Shown: in pieces, positions 56,698 through 63,130 of the stretch | Numbering within the stretch: position 1 is the stretch's first letter | Layout of the letters: every line of letters begins with the position of its first letter | NCBI RefSeq assembly: GCF_003992115.1 | Contig: NZ_RQUX01000013.1 | Location: 1-63,130 of the forward strand | DNA from: Veillonella ratti | GTDB lineage: Bacteria; Bacillota; Negativicutes; Veillonellales; Veillonellaceae | Direction of reading: 5' to 3' | Length of the DNA stretch: 63,130 bases | Translations under genes and position numbers: made by a program | The notes under the pieces: generated by a model | What the model saw: the letters and a program-made list of their open reading frames with translations, nothing else | Database searches by the model: none | Told to the model about the DNA's origin: nothing

Positions 56698-58183
56698 TTT
56701 TACCTTTTTCCCATAAACCATTACTTAAATCGGCTACGATTTGTTTGTAACGTTCATCGGATAAATCATATAATTTCCAAAGAATTAAAGCGGCCAAACC
56801 GAGAGCCACCCCCGGATACAAAGTCATAGCTGCTTTAATACCGGTCAAGGTCATTTCGCTTTGAATCGCGTTGGCTACATAACCGGTTAAGCTTAAAATA
56901 AGAGCACTTACGAGCGCTGCCATAGCCTGCGCAATTTTACGAGAGAAGTTGAAAGCCGCATAGGTTGTGCCTTCTTTACGAATCCCGTTGTGCCATTCGC
57001 TGTAGTCGATTACGTCAGATACCAAAGCCCAAGTAATACCGTTTGGAATAGCGAGAGCTACATAACCAATCGTAACTAATAAGATAAAAGAATACACATT
57101 GGTAGGAATGAAGAAATTCAACATATTAGCAGCACAACCAATGACTAAACCACCGATAGCTGTGCGTTTTTTACCAAATTTGGCTACCAATTTAGGAATC
57201 ATCAAAATACCCACAACAGAGCACCCCATCATGATGCCGTTAACTACCGGCTGTAAGGCGATGTTGCCTAAGTTATATTGACAGAAGAACACCATCATCG
57301 CATTGTTCGTATTCATAGCTGAAATTGTAAATAAAGTCATCAAAATCAAGCAAAAGAGTGGTTTATTGGTGAAAACAACTTTTACATAATCTTTGAAGCT
57401 TACTTTGCTTTCCGCTTTCGTATTACGTTTTACCGGCACATGTTCTTTCGTTGTCCAGTAGCAGATAGCAAACCCCAACACGCCGATAATAGACATAACA
57501 ATCGCGGCAATGAGATAACCGTGTTGCGGTGAGTCAAACATCAATACAATCGGAATAAAAGCGACACCCGTAATGAGCTGGGCCCCGATGGAACCGGCCT
57601 GACGTGTTGTAGCGAGTTGACTGCGATCTTCTACATCGCGTGTCATAACACTGGCCAAAGAAGCATACGGGATATTTGTAAAAGAGTATACAAGACCCCA
57701 GGCCATATAGGCACCGTAAGCAAATAAGATTTTACCGCCCATATCAAGATCCGGCATCATAAAGGTAACTACTGTCAAAATAGCCAAAATAATACTGGAA
57801 ATCAGCATAACCGGACGGAATTTACCGCGGCTGCCGATATTTTTACGCCGGTCAATACTGGCCCCCGCAATCGGATCCATAAAGGCATCAAAGATTTTGG
57901 TGAAGGCAAAAATACCACCTACTACACCGGCCGGAATCATGCAAACATCAATCCAGAATTTTGTTAAATAGGCTTGACCAAGGTCAAACATGAATCCGTT
58001 ACCGAAATCGCCGAACCCATAGCCGATTTTTTCACTCCATTTCAATTTAGGTGTAGCCCCTGTGCCATTAGCGGTCACTTCGGCATTTACACCATTTGTC
58101 ATTACATCTGTTACGTCGGCTCCAACGGCCGGCGTGGCTACACTCATTGTGTCCATTTGAACTGCTTTCGTACTCGTACTCAT
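56690..58183 (-). CDS. GPH-family sugar/hexuronide:cation symporter
   Basis: A 12-helix major-facilitator protein of the glycoside-pentoside-hexuronide group, with a GYGFGDFGNGFMFDLG first helix and the conserved DPIAGASIDR loop. A ~45-residue Thr/Val-rich N-terminal extension is unusual. GGAGGG precedes the ATG. Being last in the uxa operon, it probably imports a hexuronate or hexuronide, but the substrate is inferred from context only. Confidence 0.87.
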   Translation of the reverse strand: MSTSTKAVQMDTMSVATPAVGADVTDVMTNGVNAEVTANGTGATPKLKWSEKIGYGFGDFGNGFMFDLGQAYLTKFWIDVCMIPAGVVGGIFAFTKIFDAFMDPIAGASIDRRKNIGSRGKFRPVMLISSIILAILTVVTFMMPDLDMGGKILFAYGAYMAWGLVYSFTNIPYASLASVMTRDVEDRSQLATTRQAGSIGAQLITGVAFIPIVLMFDSPQHGYLIAAIVMSIIGVLGFAICYWTTKEHVPVKRNTKAESKVSFKDYVKVVFTNKPLFCLILMTLFTISAMNTNNAMMVFFCQYNLGNIALQPVVNGIMMGCSVVGILMIPKLVAKFGKKRTAIGGLVIGCAANMLNFFIPTNVYSFILLVTIGYVALAIPNGITWALVSDVIDYSEWHNGIRKEGTTYAAFNFSRKIAQAMAALVSALILSLTGYVANAIQSEMTLTGIKAAMTLYPGVALGLAALILWKLYDLSDERYKQIVADLSNGLWEKGKIE

Positions 58184-58222
58184 GGAAATCCCTCCATAGG
58201 GTATGCTTTATAGAACCTCTAC

Positions 58223-59815
58223 CTATAAAGTTACACCATCTTTAAAAATAGCCAATTCACTTTTGTCCAAAGCTTCAGCTCTAACATGAGTGCGACCCGA
58301 AGCCACGTCCAAAATATACTGTAGGAATCTATCACCCAATGATTCCATCGTTTCACCGGTTAATAAAGTACCGGCGTTAAAGTCTATCCAATTTTTCTTA
58401 AAGTTTGCCAATTTCGAGTTGCTGGCGATTTTCACGGTTGGTACCGGTGAAGCAAACGGTGTGCCTCGGCCGGTAGTAAATAATACCATTTGTGCCCCGG
58501 CGGCCGCTAATGCGTTAGCCGCTACCAAATCGTTCCCCGGCGCCTGTAATAAGTTAAGGCCTTTGTGATGAACCCGTTCACCATAAGCCAATACATCTTC
58601 CACGATGGCATCGCCCGCTTTTTGTACGCATCCCAGTGATTTATCCTCCAAAGTGGTTATGCCGCCCGCTTTATTGCCGGGTGATGGATTTTCATCAATT
58701 TCTTCGCCGTAACTCTTGAAATATGTTTTAAAATTATTAATTAATTGTACGGTCTTTTCAAAAACTTCTTTATTACGACAGCGATTCATCAATATGGTTT
58801 CAGCGCCGAACATTTCCGGCACTTCCGTCAAAATCGAGGTCCCCCCCGCTTCAATAATGCGGTTGGATAAATCACCTACCAAAGGATTCGCTGTAATGCC
58901 GGAGAAACCGTCGGACCCGCCGCATTTAAGACCGATAGTCAAAGCCGATGCGGGACAAGTCGTTCTGGTAAAACGGTTGGCATAGGCAACCAAATCTTCT
59001 AAAAGTTCCATGCCGGTTTCGATTTCATCTTCTACAGCCTGGCAAGTCATAAATTTTACACGGTCCGGATCGTAATCGCCGATAACTTCTTTTAAGAGTG
59101 AAATCTGATTGTTTTCACAACCTAGACCTACCACTAATACGGCTCCGGCATTCGGATTGTGCACAAGCCCGCTTAAAATGCGCTGCGTATGAAGCTGATC
59201 ATCACCCAATTGTGAGCAGCCGTGTGGATGCGCATAGGCATAAATACCGTCCACATTTTCCTGTGGGAACTCTTTAGCCATGCGTTCCAACGTTTTGACA
59301 ATCCCGTTAACACAGCCTACGGTGGGGATAATCCAAACCTCATTGCGGATGCCTACCGAGCCGTCATCACGCTTATAACCTTCAAAGGTATAGGTTGATT
59401 CTTTTGTCCCCATAACTTCGGTCATTGCACCGTTAACTGCTGTGTCATTAGAAGCTCCTATATTTTCTACCGATTCTGTCACTTTAGCCACCGGTTCATA
59501 GGTATAATCGAGGAGCTCTCCTAAATTACTTTGTACATTATGGGAATGTACCCAATCACCGGCTTTTATTGCTGTTTTCGCACGGCCTATGGGATAACCG
59601 TACTTCACAATATTCACACCTTCCGGTATATCCTGTAAGGCAATCTTATGCCCCATAGGAATATCCGAAGAAGTAGTTACTGTTATACCCTGAACGGTGA
59701 GCTCGGTGCCCTTTGCTAAGGGCACCACCGCTACCGCCACATTGTCACTGCCATGTATGCGCAATGCCTTGGTAATCACTTCTTCTGTCGGCAAATTTGT
59801 ATCATTAACTGCCAT
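58223..59815 (-). CDS. uxaA: Altronate dehydratase
   Basis: UxaA dehydrates D-altronate to 2-keto-3-deoxygluconate in galacturonate catabolism. The 530-residue protein has an N-terminal SAF domain (about 15-100) and the large UxaA core with HPHGCSQ, GLGCENNQ and LKCGGSDGFSG. Iron is the usual cofactor. AGGAG precedes the ATG, 26 bases after uxaB. The stop codon lies in an 8-bp-arm palindrome (58206-58230). Confidence 0.94.
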   Translation of the reverse strand: MAVNDTNLPTEEVITKALRIHGSDNVAVAVVPLAKGTELTVQGITVTTSSDIPMGHKIALQDIPEGVNIVKYGYPIGRAKTAIKAGDWVHSHNVQSNLGELLDYTYEPVAKVTESVENIGASNDTAVNGAMTEVMGTKESTYTFEGYKRDDGSVGIRNEVWIIPTVGCVNGIVKTLERMAKEFPQENVDGIYAYAHPHGCSQLGDDQLHTQRILSGLVHNPNAGAVLVVGLGCENNQISLLKEVIGDYDPDRVKFMTCQAVEDEIETGMELLEDLVAYANRFTRTTCPASALTIGLKCGGSDGFSGITANPLVGDLSNRIIEAGGTSILTEVPEMFGAETILMNRCRNKEVFEKTVQLINNFKTYFKSYGEEIDENPSPGNKAGGITTLEDKSLGCVQKAGDAIVEDVLAYGERVHHKGLNLLQAPGNDLVAANALAAAGAQMVLFTTGRGTPFASPVPTVKIASNSKLANFKKNWIDFNAGTLLTGETMESLGDRFLQYILDVASGRTHVRAEALDKSELAIFKDGVTL

Positions 59816-59841
59816 ATTTTACTCCTATTATAGTAAGCGAC

Positions 59842-61308
59842 TTAACTTTCTTTGCCAAGAGCCGCAATATAAGCACCGATGCCATCTTTTTCAATAGCTT
59901 CCAAGGTTGCCGTAACGGCATCTGTAAGGCCTTCGATTTTAGTCAAATCTTCGCCCCAGAAATCTTCACGGCCCAACAAAGTAATGGCATAATCTGTTGT
60001 ACTCAAAGCTGCGGCTTTAGCAACTACTTGTAATTTATCCGCATCATCATGAATTTCATACGTATTGTCACCGCGATGACCGATTAAGCAGCCATTCCCC
60101 GGTTCCGTCGTACGATAGAAAGCGAGTAAAGCGGCTAAGGAATAGGTCAGCCATTTTGGCAATTTGCCATTGGCAGTAACATAATCTTTGAAGGTTGGCA
60201 ATACGCGAGCACGCCATTTGGAGATGGAGTTCAAAGAAATAGAGAGCAAAGCGTGTTGCACGAACGGATTTTCAAAACGTCCGAACACTTCTTTGGCAAA
60301 ACCGGCTGCTTTTTCACGTGGCATATGCACAGTTGGCACAATTTCATCGAATACAGATTGTTCCAGCTGCGTTCTGATGGCATCATCGGCCATACACTGA
60401 TTTACATAGTCGAACCCGGCGAGATAAGCACCTAATACCATGGAAGTGTGAGCGCCGTTCAAGATACGAACTTTGCGTTCTTTGTATACTTCAAGTTGAT
60501 TGGTAAATTCTACTTCTAATTTATCGGAGGATAAAGGAAGTTTCGGTGCTACCGCTTCGTCGCCGATAACCCATAAACCAAATGGTTCAGCTACATCGAG
60601 GAGTTCATCCTTATAGCCTAACACTTCTTCATATTCAGCACCTTTGCCATGAGGATAACCGGTTACGATACGGTCTACCAAAGTCCCTACAAAACGACAA
60701 TGGCTGTTCACCCAGTTTTTAAATTCTTCCGGCAATTGCCATAAATCGATGAACTGCATCACACATTTTTCGAGAGCTTCACCATTTTTTTCAATAAGTT
60801 CAACCGGTAACATGATCAAACCTTTAGTGGCATCCCCTTTGAAAAAAGTGAAACGTTCGTATAAGAATTTAGTCAATTTGCCCGGGAATGTGATTGGCGG
60901 ACAGCTTTCAAACTTATCGGTTGCGTCATACACGATGCCCGCTTCCGTCGTATTGGATACTACGAATTCCAATTCTTCGGTGTGTGCCAATTCCATGAAG
61001 TCCTTGTAATCTTCGAAGGCGCAAATTACTTTTTCAATACAAGTAATCGGTCTGTTTTCTTCATATACGGCACCGTTTTTCTTACCGCGTAAGCAAACAG
61101 TATATACATTATTCTGTTGGTCAAAACGCTGACGTACTTCGCAGCCTTTAATCGGTACGATGACGGCTACATTACTGTTGAAAACTCCTTTTTCATTGGC
61201 AACATCAATAGCATAATCTACAAATGCTCGTAAAAAATTCCCTTCGCCAAATTGCATAACTCTTAGTGGCCGTTTTGCTACGGCATGCAGTTCTTGAATC
61301 GATTTCAT
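59842..61308 (-). CDS. uxaB: Tagaturonate reductase
   Basis: UxaB reduces D-tagaturonate to D-altronate with NADH. The 488-residue protein belongs to the mannitol dehydrogenase/UxaB family: an N-terminal Rossmann domain (RVMQFGEGNFLRAF near 17) and a helical C-terminal domain. FEFVVSNTTEAG-like and KVRILNGAHT segments are typical. ATG at 61308 has AAGGAG six bases before it. It is preceded by two operators. Confidence 0.93.
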   Translation of the reverse strand: MKSIQELHAVAKRPLRVMQFGEGNFLRAFVDYAIDVANEKGVFNSNVAVIVPIKGCEVRQRFDQQNNVYTVCLRGKKNGAVYEENRPITCIEKVICAFEDYKDFMELAHTEELEFVVSNTTEAGIVYDATDKFESCPPITFPGKLTKFLYERFTFFKGDATKGLIMLPVELIEKNGEALEKCVMQFIDLWQLPEEFKNWVNSHCRFVGTLVDRIVTGYPHGKGAEYEEVLGYKDELLDVAEPFGLWVIGDEAVAPKLPLSSDKLEVEFTNQLEVYKERKVRILNGAHTSMVLGAYLAGFDYVNQCMADDAIRTQLEQSVFDEIVPTVHMPREKAAGFAKEVFGRFENPFVQHALLSISLNSISKWRARVLPTFKDYVTANGKLPKWLTYSLAALLAFYRTTEPGNGCLIGHRGDNTYEIHDDADKLQVVAKAAALSTTDYAITLLGREDFWGEDLTKIEGLTDAVTATLEAIEKDGIGAYIAALGKES

Positions 61309-61342
61309 CACAATCTCCTTATACCGGGCCATTTACTTCTAA

Positions 61343-61415
61343 CTTAGGTCACCCTCTAACCTGAATTACTTCGAGTATAATTACCTGTCGCACTTAAGTT
61401 ACCCTCTAACCTAAG
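61343..61415 (-). promoter_or_regulatory. Twin operators upstream of uxaB
   Basis: Two 23-base dyads begin exactly 50 bases apart (61343-61365 and 61393-61415). Each reads CTTAGGTyA-CCCTC-TAACCTrA(A/G) on the plus strand, near-perfect inverted repeats around a CCCTC centre. A TATACT (-10, 61374-61379, minus) lies between them. Likely sites for a uronate-responsive repressor, which is not encoded in the window. Confidence 0.7.
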
Positions 61416-61433
61416 TTTTACGTAAAGTGTTAA

Positions 61434-62843
61434 TTACACTTCAAAGTTGAAGTAAGCAGCTACGTTGTTATAACAAATATCTTCTACAATCGAACCTAAT
61501 GTTTCAATATCATTAGGGTATTCACCGTTTTCTACTAATTTGCCAAGCCAGTTACATAAAATACGACGATAGTATTCATGACGAGCATAGGATAAGAAAG
61601 AGCGGGAGTCCGTAAGCATACCTAAAATATTGCCTACGATGGATAAATCAGCGATAGATGTTAACTGAGTTTCCATGCCGTGTTTCGTATCGTTGAACCA
61701 CCAAGCCGCGCCTTGCTGAACTTTACCGCGAACACCGGCATCTTGGTAACAACCGATGATGGTGCCGATTAAGGCATTATCGTTTGGATTACCGGAGTAA
61801 ATAACCGTTTTTGGCAAAATACCTTTTGTCTGTAAACCATCCAAGAAGGCTACGAGACCTTGAGCACAGTTACCTTCAGCAATGGAGTCAAAACCGGTAT
61901 CCGGACCCATTTGTTTGAAAAGTGGTGTATTGTTGTCACGAAGGGTTGCATAGTGAAGTTGCATACCCCAGCCTAAACGGCTGTATTCAGCGGCCAATAC
62001 TTCAAAAATAGCTGTTTTGTACATTTCATCTTCTGCGTCAGAAACGACTTCACCGCGTAAAGCTTTTTGGAAAATCGTTTCTACCGTTGCTTCATCAGCT
62101 TCACGCCAGAACATGTATTTCAAAGCGTGATCAGATGCACGGCAACCCATTTCATGGAAGAAAGCAATACGTTTTTTGAGTGCTTCTTTTACATCAGCTA
62201 CAGACTGAATCATAATCCCTGCAGCATCCCCTAAAGTTGTAATATATTCGGCAAAACCTTCTTTTTGCGGAGCCAATACTTTATCCGGACGCATAGCCGG
62301 TACGACTTTAGCACTGCATAAACCATCTTTTTTGATCTTCGCATGCCATTCCAAAGAATCAGCCGGATCGTCGGTTGTACAAATAACGGCTACGTTGGAT
62401 TTTTTAATAATCCCCTGCACTGTCATATCGTCGTCTTGTAAACGGGCATTACAAGCTTCGAAGATGTCTTTGGCTGTCCGCTCTGTCAACGGAGTCGTGA
62501 TACCGAAATAACGTTGCAATTCTAAATGACTCCAATGATACAACGGATTGCCGATAGCTCTTGGCAATGCTTTGGCATATTCTAAAAATTTAGTGTAATC
62601 GTCTGATTCATTGCCGGTGATTTTATTTTCCGGAGTTCCGTTGGAACGAATGAGACGCCATTTGTAATGATCACCGCCAAGCCATGCTTCCGTAATGCTC
62701 TTGAAGCGATGATTTTCTGCAATTTCTTGCGGTGAAATATGGCAGTGATAATCAATAATCGGCATTTTTGCTGCATATTGATGATATAAAACCTTAGCTG
62801 TTTCAGTTTCCAATAAAAAGTCTTCATCCATAAACTGTTTCAT
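61434..62843 (-). CDS. uxaC: Glucuronate (uronate) isomerase
   Basis: UxaC isomerises glucuronate to fructuronate and galacturonate to tagaturonate. This amidohydrolase-fold protein of 469 residues has the metal motif DYHCHISP (His33, His35). ATG at 62843 has GGAG nine bases before it; the ATG three codons earlier abuts that site. The uxuA/uxuB branch for fructuronate is not visible, so galacturonate is the better supported substrate. The stop codon lies in a palindrome (61425-61441). Confidence 0.95.
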   Translation of the reverse strand: MKQFMDEDFLLETETAKVLYHQYAAKMPIIDYHCHISPQEIAENHRFKSITEAWLGGDHYKWRLIRSNGTPENKITGNESDDYTKFLEYAKALPRAIGNPLYHWSHLELQRYFGITTPLTERTAKDIFEACNARLQDDDMTVQGIIKKSNVAVICTTDDPADSLEWHAKIKKDGLCSAKVVPAMRPDKVLAPQKEGFAEYITTLGDAAGIMIQSVADVKEALKKRIAFFHEMGCRASDHALKYMFWREADEATVETIFQKALRGEVVSDAEDEMYKTAIFEVLAAEYSRLGWGMQLHYATLRDNNTPLFKQMGPDTGFDSIAEGNCAQGLVAFLDGLQTKGILPKTVIYSGNPNDNALIGTIIGCYQDAGVRGKVQQGAAWWFNDTKHGMETQLTSIADLSIVGNILGMLTDSRSFLSYARHEYYRRILCNWLGKLVENGEYPNDIETLGSIVEDICYNNVAAYFNFEV

Positions 62844-62886
62844 AGTTGTCATCTCCTATACCTAAAAAGAGCGCCATGGAATAAAT

Positions 62887-62900
62887 TGTAAGCGCTTATA
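62887..62900 (-). promoter_or_regulatory. Catabolite-responsive element (cre)-like site
   Basis: TGTAAGCGCTTATA matches the CcpA cre consensus TGWAANCGNTNWCA at all but one fixed position. It lies 44 bases upstream of the uxaC start codon, suited to blocking transcription when better sugars are present. Confidence 0.6.
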
Positions 62901-62961
62901 TTTTAAAGTAAAACAAACCGTTAAAGGGGAAAACATAGTCAAAGATATTAAAGGTACAGTT

Positions 62962-62979
62962 GATAACTTAGAAGTTATC
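62962..62979. promoter_or_regulatory. Palindrome upstream of uxaC
   Basis: A perfect dyad, GATAACTT-AG-AAGTTATC, about 120 bases before uxaC. It may be an operator. It is different from the uxaB operators, although both contain TTA-rich half sites. A weaker inverted element follows to about 63012. Confidence 0.4.
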
Positions 62980-63130
62980 CGGTTATTTTACTTGTAAGTT
63001 AACGGAATCATTCAAATACCACAAATTAATTTACGTCATTTTATTACGTCATTTAAATCTTCTAAATCAATTTGAATCATATAGTTCCTCAGTCAACTAT
63101 TAAGTGATTGCTAGTCAGAAATCTTTTAGA

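Overview
This window looks like a chromosomal segment of a Negativicutes bacterium (a diderm, Gram-negative-staining Firmicute), probably Veillonellaceae. That placement is an inference. It rests on Firmicutes-style regulation (a Phe T-box ahead of pheST, a CcpN-type CBS repressor, strong AGGAGG ribosome sites, several TTG starts), a PilM/N/O-type pilus platform expected of a cell with an outer membrane, and a metabolism built on amino acids, formate and hexuronates. No rRNA, tRNA, CRISPR array, phage or insertion sequence was seen. Nearly all genes are on the minus strand.

Layout by region. 1-260: a 24-codon holin-like toxin ORF with a convergent antisense promoter and an inverted duplication of its leader (candidate type I toxin-antitoxin locus). 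266-9066: surE; then a tautomerase-guaB-tagA-psd-pssA-glycosyltransferase run (nucleotide, phospholipid and envelope synthesis); recG; divergent rpmB. 9067-9513: a gene-poor stretch rich in inverted repeats, ending in a 200-bp palindrome that includes the dgt stop codon. 9502-16222: dgt, and the gluconeogenic group ppsA-ccpN-ppsR with a CcpN-like box in the ppsA promoter; tyrS. 16278-27362: pbp1A, mutS2, a U32 peptidase, and pheST under a T-box. 27385-32742: thioesterase, a MacAB-like efflux system, pfkA and aroK.

32966-41298: a compact type IV pilus cluster (ATPase, PilT, PilC, major pilin, prepilin peptidase, minor pilins, PilM/N/O-like proteins), visibly more AT-rich than its surroundings. 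No secretin is present here.

41568-56525: histidine, one-carbon and formate metabolism: hutI, hutU, a fused NfnA-NfnB flavoprotein, fchA, fhs, ftcD, divergent hutD, then fdhD and a Cys-type formate dehydrogenase with two ferredoxin-like subunits. Together they can turn urocanate into glutamate plus formimino-THF, recover formyl-THF, make ATP and formate through Fhs, and oxidise formate. Histidase (hutH) is not in the window. 56690-62843: hexuronate catabolism (uxaC, uxaB, uxaA, a GPH-family transporter) with twin operators and a cre-like site.

The most unusual signals are the toxin locus; the frequent palindromes and duplications that contain or adjoin stop codons (dgt, pheT, uxaA, uxaC, hutD, tyrS and others); a repeated TACGTCTAAA-like element near the fdh and ftcD/hutD starts; and an FdhD lacking its usual CXXC motif.
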